Shown here piece after piece: positions 8,697 to 19,123 of a stretch of DNA of 64,000 nt (positions are counted from its first letter, which is position 1; every line of letters begins with the position of its first letter). The notes under the pieces were generated by a model. The model saw only the letters and a program-made list of their open reading frames with translations, was not told where the DNA came from and did no database searches. The stretch covers positions 135,433 through 199,432 of the forward strand of contig CAWHNT010000011.1 in NCBI GenBank assembly GCA_963830775.1. The letters are read 5' to 3'. The DNA is from CAWHNT01 sp963830775. Its GTDB lineage: Bacteria > Pseudomonadota > Alphaproteobacteria > Geminicoccales > Geminicoccaceae. Made by a program: the position numbers and the translations under genes.

Positions 8697-10157
8697 TCAG
8701 GTTCTGGTCACCGCCAGGGCGAGATCGTTGGCGAAGGCTGCCGTCGGAAACGCGAGCGTGCCGCCTTGGTGGGACAGGACAGCCGCAGCGCGCGGCCTGC
8801 CCTGGAGGGTGTCCCAGCAGGTGACGCGATACTCCCCAGGCTCCATGTCGGGGAGGCTCACGGTCGTGGCGATCGGGTCCGCCGCCGGGTCGAGCATGCC
8901 GTCGGGCATGATCCGGTCGGTTCGCAGCAGATGCAGCACCGCCTGCTGCCCGTCGCCGCAGGCGAAGAGCTGGATGACCGGGTCCGCCACGCCAGCCTCC
9001 CCGGCAAGCGAGCGGCGCCGGAAGCGGGGCCAGTCGATCAGCGGCAGGAAGCCTGCCAGGGCCCGCTGCGCCCGACGCATCCCGGTGGTGAGCTGGTGCG
9101 GGTGGCGGTTGGGCCAGCGCATCCCGCCGCCGGCCCCGCCCGCGGCCAGATGCGCCCACTGGATGTGGCGGAAATACTCGTCGTCGAACGGCTCGGGCAG
9201 GCTCAGCCCGTGGTCCTTGAAGGTGTGGATGGGCCCGTGCTCGCTGTCGAAGAAGGGACGGCTGTCACGGATCTCGGCCAGCGCCTCGCCCACGAGCCGG
9301 CCCACGGCCTGGGCCGGTGCCACCGTATCCGCCGGAAAGTCGATGGTGCCCTCGGCGTAGAAGTGACTGCTGGCGAAATCGAGACCGGGGTGGCGGAAGA
9401 TCGGCTCCCGCAGCCAGGGCTTCCATTCGAGCTCGGGCCCAAACACCGAGGTCGTCTGCAGGTGTGCCCGGCCATGACGCCTGACCTCGAACGCCCGCAG
9501 GTGCCCGCCCACGTCGGTGATGAAGTCATCGAAGCAGCCGGGCAGGTTCTCACCCTGGCAGGGATGCATCTCGTTCCACAGGTCCCAGGCGAAGACGGTG
9601 CCGTCGCCGCCCCAGCGCTGGCTGGCGAAGGCCAGGCGGTGCTTGATGCAGGCCCGTGTGGCGGGGCAGGTGAGCAGCCGCTCGCGGCTGTCGCACGGCC
9701 CGCCATTGGCGCGGTTGTAGGGATGCCGGTCCCAGTTGTTCCAGGTGAAGAAGGTATCGAAAGGGGTCAGCAGCAGGCGCAGGCCAACCTGGCGGCACAG
9801 GCCGACCAGATCGTCGAGCATCTGCACCATCGCCGGCACGAAGCTGCCGACCGGGCGCTCCAGGAACGCGGTCTCGTCCTCGCAGTACTCCAGCATCAGC
9901 CGGAGCACCGTAACGCCCGATGCCCTGAGCGAGGTCAGGTGCCGCTCGACCGCGCTCAGGTCGCGGCGGCCACGCAACCCCTCGAGCTCGGGCCAGGTCA
10001 GCGCGTCGTTCTGGCCGATGGGTGTCCAGGCCTGGCCTGTCTCGTCCACGAAGTAGGGGGCACCCTCGGCCACCCTGATCCAGGGCAGCCCGGACGGGTC
10101 CGGCCGGGACATGGGGCCGGGGGCCAGAAGCGGCTCGCCGCGATCGAGTGCCTGCAC
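8697..10157 (-). CDS. GH5-like glycoside hydrolase (cellulase/mannanase superfamily)
   Basis: The protein is a TIM-barrel glycosidase of the GH5/clan-A type. WDLWNEMHP carries the probable acid/base Glu and FFDSEHGPIH the probable nucleophile Glu. RLMLEYCEDETAF and LRLLLTPFDTFFTWN fit early barrel strands. About 90 C-terminal residues form a beta-rich accessory domain. There is no signal peptide, so it is likely cytoplasmic or exported another way. I chose GTG at 10157 because AGGAGGA lies four bases upstream; an ATG at 10112 (MSRPDP) is the alternative and begins nearer the conserved part. It lies 36 bases before the GT2-GtrA gene, so the two probably form one operon. The substrate is unknown. 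Confidence 0.75.
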   Translation of the reverse strand: MQALDRGEPLLAPGPMSRPDPSGLPWIRVAEGAPYFVDETGQAWTPIGQNDALTWPELEGLRGRRDLSAVERHLTSLRASGVTVLRLMLEYCEDETAFLERPVGSFVPAMVQMLDDLVGLCRQVGLRLLLTPFDTFFTWNNWDRHPYNRANGGPCDSRERLLTCPATRACIKHRLAFASQRWGGDGTVFAWDLWNEMHPCQGENLPGCFDDFITDVGGHLRAFEVRRHGRAHLQTTSVFGPELEWKPWLREPIFRHPGLDFASSHFYAEGTIDFPADTVAPAQAVGRLVGEALAEIRDSRPFFDSEHGPIHTFKDHGLSLPEPFDDEYFRHIQWAHLAAGGAGGGMRWPNRHPHQLTTGMRRAQRALAGFLPLIDWPRFRRRSLAGEAGVADPVIQLFACGDGQQAVLHLLRTDRIMPDGMLDPAADPIATTVSLPDMEPGEYRVTCWDTLQGRPRAAAVLSHQGGTLAFPTAAFANDLALAVTRT

Positions 10158-10547
10158 GGGTCCTCCTGCTGGCGCGATCCTGAGTAGCTCTTCGGAACGC
10201 GGATCGCCCGCGCGCGTTCCAGTCCGTGAGAGCTGCCCTGGTCGGCGTCTCTGCCGTTGGCCGTGCCGCTCAAGCAGAAAGTGACCGCAAGGAGATTTAT
10301 CTCGCGCACAAGAAGAGAGGGTGGGCAGGACCGGCTGAATGCCCGACCCGGAGCCACGATCCGCGCGCGACGCGAGTAGATCCTGTCGGAACCGCACGAT
10401 GCCTGCCCCGTTCTACGGAGGCCGGTCCGATTACAGAGGGTTAAGGGTGGGCATCCGAGGCACGAACACCACGCATCACCTTGGTCTTGCGCACCCGGCG
10501 CCAAAACACTCTCCGCGAGAGAGACGAACAGGAAACGCCTCCAGCAA
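10158..10547. promoter_or_regulatory. divergent intergenic region between glycosidase and glycosyltransferase
   Basis: This region of 390 bases must hold the promoters of both the leftward glycosidase operon and the rightward glf operon. A small dyad, CTCTC-CGC-GAGAG, lies at 10509-10521, about 27 bases before the ATG at 10548. I see no convincing sigma-70 hexamers, riboswitch or small gene. Confidence 0.35.
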
Positions 10548-11634
10548 ATGACAGATGGCATCATCTGCTTCTCGCACCTGCGTTGGAACTTCGTCTATCA
10601 GCGGCCGCAACATCTGATGTCGCGCTGGGCGAAAACGCAGCGGGTCTTCTACTTCGAGGAGCCGGTCTTCGCAGCGGAAGCCGTGCCGACGCCCGAGCTG
10701 TCGACTGTGGACGAGACGCTGACGGTCGTCGTGCCTCGGCTGCCCGATGGCCTGGACCCGTCGCAGCAGGTCGAGGCACAGCGTGTCGTCCTGGACCGGC
10801 TGTGCGAGGAGCAGGGGATCGAGAAGCCTCTGCTTTGGTACTACACCCCGATGAGCGGGGTGTTCTCCGCGCATCTACGGCCCCAGCGCGTCGTCTATGA
10901 CTGCATGGACGAGCTGTCGGCCTTCAGCGGTGCGCCGCCGGAGCTGGTCGACGAGGAGCGCCGGCTTCTGGAGCGTGCCGACATCGTCTTCACCGGCGGC
11001 TACAGCCTCTACGAGGCCAAGCGCCGGCAGCACGCCAACGTGCATGCCTTCCCGAGCAGTGTGGACGTCCCGCACTTCCGCCGTGCGCGCGAGCGTCTGC
11101 CGGACCCGCCCGACCAGGCCGGCATCCCGCATCCGCGGATCGGCCACTATGCCGTGCTGGACGAGCGGCTGGACATCGACCTCGTGGCGGCGATCGCCGA
11201 CGCCCGGCCCGACTGGCAGCTCATCCTCCTGGGGCCGGTGGTCAAGATCGACCCGGCGAGCCTGCCGCGGCGGCCCAACATCCACTACCTGGGCGGCAAG
11301 TCCTACAGCGAGCTGCCGGCCTATCTCTCGGGCTGGGACGTGGCGTTCATGCCCTTCGCGCTGAACGAGTCCACCCGCTTCATCAGCCCCACCAAGACCC
11401 CCGAATACCTGGCCGCCGGCAGGCCGGTCGTCTCCACGCCGGTCCGGGACGTGGTCCGGACCTATGGCGAGGGCGGGCTGGTGCGGATTGCCGCCACCGC
11501 CCCGGAGATGGTGGCCGCCATCGAGGCCTGTCTTGCTGGAGCGTGCACCGGTCCTGGCTGGCTCCCCGCCGTGGACCGCCTCCTCGACACGATGTCCTGG
11601 GATCGCACCTGGGCGCAGATGAAGGATCTGATTG

Positions 11635-11648
<14 letters not shown>
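10548..11648 (+). CDS. family-1-type glycosyltransferase, partner of UDP-galactopyranose mutase
   Basis: This 366-residue GT-B-like protein begins with FSHLRWNFVYQRPQHLMSR, the hallmark of a glycosyltransferase group often found beside glf. The C-terminal half carries the nucleotide-sugar part (GRPVVSTPVRDVV, preceded by FISPTKTPEYLAAG). It probably adds a sugar, perhaps galactofuranose, to a surface glycan; the donor is inferred from the neighbour. Its end overlaps the start of glf by about 14 bases, so the pair is translationally coupled. GGAAA sits about 15 bases before the ATG. Confidence 0.85.
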
Positions 11649-12930
<1,282 letters not shown>

Positions 12931-12952
12931 CGGGCTCGGGGAGGAGCGGAGG

Positions 12953-14066
12953 GTGCATAGACCTGGCCTGTTCGACAGCTTCTACATGGCTGGCTTCGAG
13001 TGCTCGACCCAGCGCCGGCGTGACGGCCGGCGCCTGGATCTGTTGGCGGCGACGGGGCACGACCGGTGGGCGGGCCAGGACTATCGGCGGGCAGCCGAGC
13101 TCGGCCTGCGCACCGTCCGCGACGGGCTGCGCTGGCACCTGATCGAGACCGCTCCAGGGCACTACGACTGGTCGAGCTTCCTGCCCATGCTGCGGGCGTC
13201 GCGGCAGGCGGGCGTGCAGGTGATCTGGGACTTGTGCCACTATGGCTGGCCGCCGGACATCACCTTCTGGGAGCCGGAGTTCGTCGACCGCTTTCGCGAC
13301 TTCGCCCGTGCCGCGGCCCGCCTCATCCGCGAGGAGACCGACCGCATCCCCTTCTACTGCGTGGTCAACGAGATTCTCGTTCTGGGCCTGGGCCGGGGAC
13401 GTGGTGAAGTTCCACCCGTTGGCACCCGGCGGCGGCGACGACATCAAGCGCCAGCTGGTCCGTGCCGCCATCGCCGGGATCGAGGCCGTGCGCGAGGTCG
13501 ATCCGCGTGCGCGTTTCGTCCAGGTCGATCCGCTGATCCACGTCGTGGGCGGCGAGCTTGGCGAGATCCAGTTCGCGGCCTGGGACATGCTCTGCGGCCG
13601 TCTCGAGCCCTGGCTCGGGGGCAGGCCCGACTATCTCGATATCATTGGCGTCAACTACTACTGCGAGAACCAGTGGAAGCAGGGTGGCGGGACCATCCCG
13701 CTCGGCCACTACCAGTACAAGCCCCTGGCCGATCTCCTGGCCGGCGTGCACGCGCGCTACGACCGTCCGATCCTGCTGGCTGAGACCGGTGCCGAGGGCA
13801 GCGGCCGCGCCGCGTGGCTGTTCTATGTCGCGTCGGAGATCCGCACGGCGCTGAAAGCGGGCCTGCCCATCGAGGGCGTGTGCCTCTACCCTGTCCTCGA
13901 CTATCCGGGTTGGGACGACGACCGCCACTGTGCCGTCGGCCTCCTCTCCAATGCCGACGCCGAGGGCCGGCGCGACCTCCACGAGCCCCTGGCCGATGAG
14001 CTGGCCCGCCAGCAGGGCCTCCTTGCGGCCGCACTGAGACCGGATGACCGGAGGGTAGCCGCGTGA
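12953..14066 (+). CDS. GH1-like beta-glycosidase of the glf locus (frameshifted)
   Basis: A TIM-barrel glycosidase reads FYMAGFECSTQRRRDGRRLD, GLRWHLIE, HYDWSSFLPMLR and WDLCHYGWPPD. Removing one T near 13376 gives VVNEISFWAWAGD, where the Glu should be the acid/base. IIGVNYYCENQW and LLAETGAEG follow, the latter carrying the likely nucleophile Glu. The product would be about 370 residues, with no signal peptide. GTG at 12953 follows GAGGAGCGGAGG. The stop overlaps the GTG of the ABC exporter (GTGA). Genes of this type recur beside glf and related glycosyltransferases, suggesting trimming of an intermediate (inference). The frameshift looks like a base-call error because both halves are fully conserved. 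Confidence 0.75.
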
Positions 14067-15861
14067 GCCAGGCTCGGCCCGGGTGCCCCGACTTTCCGAC
14101 CTCAGCCACGGCCTTCGTCGTACACCAGATCCGTAAACGGCTCTGGCAGTTCGCGTTCGTCTTCGCGGTCATCGTCACCGCGGCCTCCTGTGCCGTGGCG
14201 GTGCAGTACGCGGTGCGGCTCCTGGTCGACGCCATGGCCACGGGCGGCCCACGCATCGCCGCCGACGCATGGCCGGCCTTCCTCCTCTTCCTGGCGCTGG
14301 TGGCGGTCGAGTGCGTGCTCTGGCGCGTCGCCGGCTGGGGCGGCGGGCGGACCATCATCGCCGCCGCCGTCGACCTCCGGCTCAGCCTCTTCCGCCATCT
14401 CTCCGGCCACGCGATGCGCTACTTCGCGGACCACTTGGCCGGCGCCCTGGGGGGCCGGATCACCCAGGCCGGGGTTGCCTTCTCCCAGCTGATGACGGCC
14501 TTCACCTGGCAGATCCTGCCGCCCTCGACCGAGCTGGTCGGCGCCCTCATCGTCTTCCTCACCGTCGACTGGCGGATGGCGGCGGCGCTCCTCGTCTTCG
14601 TCGCGGCCGTGGTGGCGGGTCTGGCCTTCGTCGGTGCCCGTGGCCGCGTCGGTGCATCGCGGCTATGCGGCCCAGGCCGGCGTCGCCAGCGGCGAGCTCG
14701 TCGACGCGCTCTCCAACATCTGGGCCGTGAAGGCGTTCTCGGCCCGCGACCGCGAGCGGCGGCGCCTCTCGGAGCGCCTTCACGGCGAGGCCGCGGCCCA
14801 GGTGCGCAGCTGGCTCTATCTCGAGAAGAGCCGCGTGATCCATGACGTGGCCTTGTGGGGCACGGCCGGCCTGATGCTGGCCTGGGCCATCCATCTCTGG
14901 GCCGCGGGCCAGATCACGCCCGGCGAGGTCGTGATGGTGAGTGCCCTTACCTTCCGTATCCTGCACGGCTCGCGCGACCTCGCCTTCGCCCTCATCAACG
15001 CCACGCAGCAGCTGGGCCTGATCGGCGAGACGCTGCGGGTGGTGGGCCTGCCGCACGCGGTGGTCGACCATCCGCAGGCCCGCCCGCTGGTCGGCCATGG
15101 CGGCGGCATCGAGTTCGAGGGGGTGAGCTTCGACTACCAGGGCCGCCGCCGCGTCCTTGAAGGCTTCTCTTTGCGCATCCCGCCCGGCCAGCGGGTGGGC
15201 CTCGTCGGCCCATCCGGTGCCGGCAAGTCGACCATCGTCAGCCTTGTCCAGCGCCTCGACGACGTGCAGAACGGCCGGGTGCTGATCGACGGGCAGGCCG
15301 TGACCGAGATCACCCAGGATTCGCTCCGTGCCGCCATTGCGGTGGTCCCGCAGGAGGTCTCCCTCTTCCACCGCTCGATCCTGGAGAACATCCGCTACGG
15401 GCGGCCGGATGCGAGCGATGAGGAGGTCTTCGCTGCGGCCCGGGCCGCCTACTGCGACGACTTCATCCGCAACCTGCCGGACGGGCTATGACACGCCCGT
15501 CGGCGAGCGTGGCGTGAAGCTCTCGGGCGGGCAGCGCCAGCGGCTGGGTCTTGCCCGTGCCATCCTCAAGGATGCACCGATCCTGATCCTGGACGAGGCC
15601 ACCTCGGCCCTCGATTCGGAATTCGAGATCGCGGTGCAGAAGGCCCTCTCCTTCCTGATGCGTGGCCGCACGGTGCTGGCCATCGCCCACCGTCTCTCGA
15701 CGCTCTCGGCCCTCGACCGGATCGTGGTCCTGGTCGACGGCAGGATCGTGGAGGACGGCAGCCCCACCGACCTGCGGCGTCGTGGCGGTGCCTTCGAGGC
15801 GCTGTGGCGCATGCAGTCGGACGGCTTCCGCCTCGATCAGCCGGCAGCCGAAGCCGCATAG
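14063..15861 (+). CDS. ABC exporter with fused membrane and ATPase domains (two frameshifts)
   Basis: After correcting two shifts the product is a half-transporter of about 598 residues. Six membrane helices occupy about residues 25-300. The ATPase domain has Walker A GPSGAGKST, the Q-loop VVPQEVSLF, signature LSGGQRQRLGLARAIL, Walker B LILDEATSALD and the H-loop AIAHRLSTL. This is the MsbA/exporter architecture that forms a homodimer moving lipid-linked or hydrophobic substrates outward. The frame breaks near 14632 (one extra G) and near 15486 (one extra G before CTATGA), both in short G runs. The GTG start overlaps the glycosidase stop. Position in the glf operon suggests export of the glycan or its lipid carrier. 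Confidence 0.8.
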
Positions 15862-15944
15862 GTCCTCTCAGCACCTTGACCGTACCCATGCCGGGGTCAG
15901 CTTGTTGCAGCCGGTATGACGCCGGTCCTGGAGGAAAGCCATTG

Positions 15945-16838
15945 ATGGAACGACCGAGAGCGGGAAGCGTCCGGCGTTGTGCGGTCGCAGCCGGAATGCT
16001 GCTCGCCGCCGCGGCGACTGTCTCCGGCCAGCCTGCGAGTGCTGCCGGGGAGACCAAAATAACGAGCTGCCCGCTCACCTTGAGCACGCCCGGTGTCTAC
16101 GTGCTGACTCGCGACCTCACCTGCCCGGCCCCGGCATTCACGGTCACCGCCGACAACGTGAAGATCAGGTTCATGAACCGCCGGATCACCGCCACCGCCC
16201 CGGGCGACCAATCCCAGGGAGGCGTCCAGGCGGCGGGCGTCTCGGGCCTCCGGCTGACCTCCGGGACCATCGCAGGCTATTACCATGCCATCCTGATCGA
16301 GGACACCCAGGGCACGCGCATCGAGGCTATGAGGCTTAAGGGCAGCGTCGCCACCGGCGTGCTGGCCCTGCGGTCGTCCAGGCTGCGTCTGGAACGGAAC
16401 GAGGTGAGCGAGAACAGCGACGGCTTCGCACTCTACGGATGCGCGGAGTGCCAGGTCAGGGGCAATCGGTCGGTGCGCAACCGAAACGATGGACTGGAGC
16501 TGGGTGCGTCCGGAATGGGCGTTACCGAATCCACCTTCGAGCGCAACACCTTCAGCAACAATAGTGCCAAAGGGATCAACATCCAGGGCGGTGCAGCCCA
16601 GGACAATCAAATCTCCAAGAATACGATCAGAGATAATGGCGAGGAAGGTCTCTATGTGGGCCCGGATGAGCAGGACAACCGGTTGACCAAGAACGTCGCG
16701 CGCGGAAATGGAGGGCCCGATCTGGTGGATCAGAACCTGACCGTTTTCGATCCCCCGCGGTGCCTGAACTTTTGGCGAGGCAACAACTTCGTCACAGACA
16801 ATGAGGGCGATGGGCCCGGAGCCGGTTGCATCCGGTAG
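15945..16838 (+). CDS. secreted right-handed beta-helix protein (NosD/PbH1-like)
   Basis: A signal peptide (CAVAAGMLLAAAATVSGQPASAA) precedes about 260 residues of beta-helix. Repeats follow the PbH1 rhythm: VRGNRSVRNRNDGLELGASG-type coils, FERNTFSNNSAKGINIQG, ISKNTIRDNGEEGLYVG and LTKNVARGNGGPDL. Asn ladders are evident. Such proteins bind or cleave carbohydrates outside the cytoplasm. ATG at 15945 follows GGAGGAAAG. Ending the glycan locus about 80 bases after the exporter, it may act on the exported polymer, but no catalytic residues can be assigned. Confidence 0.75.
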   Translation: MERPRAGSVRRCAVAAGMLLAAAATVSGQPASAAGETKITSCPLTLSTPGVYVLTRDLTCPAPAFTVTADNVKIRFMNRRITATAPGDQSQGGVQAAGVSGLRLTSGTIAGYYHAILIEDTQGTRIEAMRLKGSVATGVLALRSSRLRLERNEVSENSDGFALYGCAECQVRGNRSVRNRNDGLELGASGMGVTESTFERNTFSNNSAKGINIQGGAAQDNQISKNTIRDNGEEGLYVGPDEQDNRLTKNVARGNGGPDLVDQNLTVFDPPRCLNFWRGNNFVTDNEGDGPGAGCIR

Positions 16839-16851
16839 TGGGCAGGGCCCC

Positions 16852-16866
16852 TTAAGACATCGTTAA
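16852..16866 (+). promoter_or_regulatory. CtrA-like full binding site TTAA-N7-TTAA
   Basis: The sequence TTAAGACATCGTTAA matches the alphaproteobacterial CtrA full-site pattern exactly and is followed by GG. It lies 52 bases before the ATG of the first ParA-like gene and just after the beta-helix stop. In DNA of about 70 percent GC this pattern should be rare. Function is inferred from pattern and place. Confidence 0.5.
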
Positions 16867-16917
16867 GGCTGTTGGGCGATAACCGGCCTGGACACCTGGA
16901 AGGTCGGCGCGGTCTCA

Positions 16918-17895
16918 ATGGCGTGGGATGCTGGAGCAGCGGGGCAGGGCACCGGCCATGTGGTGGCCGTCTGCAACCTGAAGGGCGGCACGGGCAAGAG
17001 CACGCTCAGCGTGAACATCGCCTGTGCCTTGGCGACCCGGGGCATAGGGGTGGCCCTGGTCGACAATGACCGGCAGGCGAGTGCCACCTTGTGGGGCAGT
17101 GCCGGCAAGCTGCCGATCACCTGCGTGAGCCTGCCGCTGGCACGCCTCGAGGACGCTCGCCCCTGGCTCGAGGTCCTTCTGGGCCTGCGGGCGCACTACC
17201 AAGTCGTGATCGTGGACTTCCCGGCTGGCCTTCCACCCGGCCTGTGGCCGACGGTGCTGATGGCCTCGCTGATCCTGGTGCCGACCTCGCCCAACGAGAT
17301 CGAGATCGTCGCGACCAGGAGCATGCTGCAGCGGATCACCGTGCTGCGCGCCGCCCGGGCCAGCGATCCGCCGGCCCTGCTGGTCGTGCCCAACCGTATC
17401 GTCGGTGCTGAGAACGGGCCGCAAGGCTACCGCGCGCGTCTGGCCGTGCTGGGCGAGGAGCTCGCACCGCCCGCCCGCTTCCGGCCCGAGCACGACGAGG
17501 CCTTCGCCGAGCGGCAGTGGATCGGTGCCGCCCGTCCTGGCTCACCTGCGCACCAGGACGTCGAAACCCTGGCGGAGCAGGTGCGGCGCAGCCTGGATCA
17601 GGCACGGCCACCGAGCTGGCCGCCTCCTCTGGTCACCGGCAGCCCGAAGGTCGACCGAGCACCGAAGCTGCTGGGCTCGCCCGTTACCGTTCTCGGCCGA
17701 CCGGCCGCAGCACCGGCACCGCTTCGCCTGCCGAAGGCGACTGCTGCCGAGCCGAAGGTGGTCTTCCTCGACGAGCAGACGACGAAGCAGCTGCGCCGGA
17801 ACGGAGCAGGTGCGGGCATCAGGGACCTGGGCCACTCGCCTGGTCGGCAGCCTGACGCCTCGGCGGCTGCAGCGTCACTGAGGGAACCCGTCTGA
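16918..17895 (+). CDS. ParA/MinD-like ATPase, first of a tandem pair
   Basis: A deviant Walker A motif (NLKGGTGKSTLS, about residue 26) marks the ParA/MinD family, which forms ATP-dependent dimers on DNA or membrane to position cell structures. VALVDNDRQASAT and VVIVDFPAG follow as the switch and Walker B parts. After about residue 215 there is a Pro/Ala-rich linker and a tail PKVVFLDE. The tail then leaves its frame: removing one G near 17823 gives RTWATRLVGSLTPRRLQRH ending at 17881. WATRLVGS matches the tail of the next paralogue, so the correction is credible. No ParB-like gene is nearby. Confidence 0.8.
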   Translation: MAWDAGAAGQGTGHVVAVCNLKGGTGKSTLSVNIACALATRGIGVALVDNDRQASATLWGSAGKLPITCVSLPLARLEDARPWLEVLLGLRAHYQVVIVDFPAGLPPGLWPTVLMASLILVPTSPNEIEIVATRSMLQRITVLRAARASDPPALLVVPNRIVGAENGPQGYRARLAVLGEELAPPARFRPEHDEAFAERQWIGAARPGSPAHQDVETLAEQVRRSLDQARPPSWPPPLVTGSPKVDRAPKLLGSPVTVLGRPAAAPAPLRLPKATAAEPKVVFLDEQTTKQLRRNGAGAGIRDLGHSPGRQPDASAAAASLREPV

Positions 17896-17918
17896 CGCCC
17901 GGCATCGGATCGACGGGT

Positions 17919-17997
17919 TGCACAACCAATGTGCGAAATTAGCAACTATTGTTCGCGTCGCAGGTTTCATCTATCTTGGGTTGTGGTAGGTTGTGCA
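17919..17997. promoter_or_regulatory. inverted repeat flanking the promoter region of the second ParA gene
   Basis: TGCACAACC (17919-17927) and its exact reverse complement GGTTGTGCA (17989-17997) flank an unusually AT-rich stretch with a smaller dyad GCGAA...TTCGC (17933-17956). The right arm lies 31 bases before the ATG at 18029. The arrangement looks like paired operator half-sites around a promoter. The binding protein is unknown. Confidence 0.35.
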
Positions 17998-18028
17998 GGG
18001 CTGACCTCAAAACCGGTGCTTCCGGGCC

Positions 18029-19051
18029 ATGACCGAGATCGACGCAGCAGCTTCCGAGCGGACCGCCTATGTCGTCGCCGTATGCAATCTCAAGGGCGGC
18101 ACCGGCAAGAGCACGCTGTCGGTGAACCTCGCCTGCGCCTTCGCCGAGCTCGGCGCGCGCGTGGCCCTGGTCGACAATGACGAGCAGGGAAGTGCGGCCG
18201 CCTGGGGTGCCGCTGGCCGGCTCCCGATCCGCTGCCTCCATCTCCCCCTGCCGCGGCCCGAGGGTATCGGCCCCTGGATCACGGATCTGCTGGCGCAGCG
18301 CCTCGGGCATGACGTGATCTTCGTCGACTTCCCGGCGGGGCTGGCTCCGACCCTGGCGGTCACGCTCCTGATGAGCTCGATGATCCTCGTCCCCTGTGCG
18401 CCCAACGAGCTGGAGATCGCGGCCACGCGACGGATGATGCAGCACGTCGCCAAGGTACGGGCCGAGCGGCCGCACGATCCACCGGACGTGCTCGTCGTCC
18501 CCAACCGCGTGATCGGGATCGAGCACGGGATCGCCGAGTTCCTGGCCCGTCTGACGACCTTCGGCGAGGAGCTGACGCCTCCGGTGCGCTTCAGCGGCGA
18601 CTACGACCAGGCCTTCGGTGAGGGCCTCTGGGTCGGCGCCCACCGCCCCGGCTCCAGCGCGCACGAGGAGCTGCTGGCCCTGGCCGAGCGTCTGGGCGCC
18701 CGCCTGGAGACGCGGCCGCCTGCGGTCTGGCCGCCGGCGCGCACGGCTTCGGCACGGCCGGAGCCGGCGCTGGGCGCCTCCGGCCTCAAGCCACGCCCGC
18801 CCGCGCCGCCGGCTGCCGCAACACCGCCTGCGCCCGTGGCCACTGTCACTCCCTTCCCCGCTCTACGGCCCCGTCCCGTCAGCTCCAGCGCTCGGGGCGA
18901 GGCGCCGACGCTGGCCAAGCTCGCCACGACCGGCGACGCCAACGTCGACGGCCCGAAGGTCATCTACCTGGACGAGGCCATGCCCCAGCCGCCGCAGCGC
19001 TCGTTCATGCGCTGGGCGCTGCGCCTCGTCGGCAGCAGGGCCGCGCTTTAG
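18029..19051 (+). CDS. ParA/MinD-like ATPase, second of a tandem pair
   Basis: This 340-residue paralogue of the upstream gene has the same NLKGGTGKSTLSVN Walker A, VALVDNDEQGSAAAWG and VIFVDFPAG. It then has VLVVPNRVIG and the GEELTPPVRF region. The linker is longer and very rich in Pro and Ala. The C-terminus reads PKVIYLDE then FMRWALRLVGSRAAL, where WALRLVGS parallels WATRLVGS in the first gene. A short amphipathic tail shared by both could be a membrane or partner anchor (inference). The two are not identical, so this is an old duplication. A strong terminator follows after 11 bases. Confidence 0.85.
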   Translation: MTEIDAAASERTAYVVAVCNLKGGTGKSTLSVNLACAFAELGARVALVDNDEQGSAAAWGAAGRLPIRCLHLPLPRPEGIGPWITDLLAQRLGHDVIFVDFPAGLAPTLAVTLLMSSMILVPCAPNELEIAATRRMMQHVAKVRAERPHDPPDVLVVPNRVIGIEHGIAEFLARLTTFGEELTPPVRFSGDYDQAFGEGLWVGAHRPGSSAHEELLALAERLGARLETRPPAVWPPARTASARPEPALGASGLKPRPPAPPAAATPPAPVATVTPFPALRPRPVSSSARGEAPTLAKLATTGDANVDGPKVIYLDEAMPQPPQRSFMRWALRLVGSRAAL

Positions 19052-19062
19052 CTGAAACAGGA

Positions 19063-19094
19063 ACGGCGCCCCGGGGGGAACCCCGGGGCGCCGT
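19063..19094. terminator. 14-bp GC-rich hairpin between convergent genes
   Basis: ACGGCGCCCCGGGG (19063-19076) pairs perfectly with 19081-19094 around a GGAA loop. It lies 11 bases after the second ParA stop and 29 bases beyond the BON-protein stop on the other strand, so it probably serves both. TCTT follows on the plus strand. Confidence 0.75.
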
Positions 19095-19123
19095 CTTGCG
19101 CCGAAACCCGCGCAAGGACCGCG

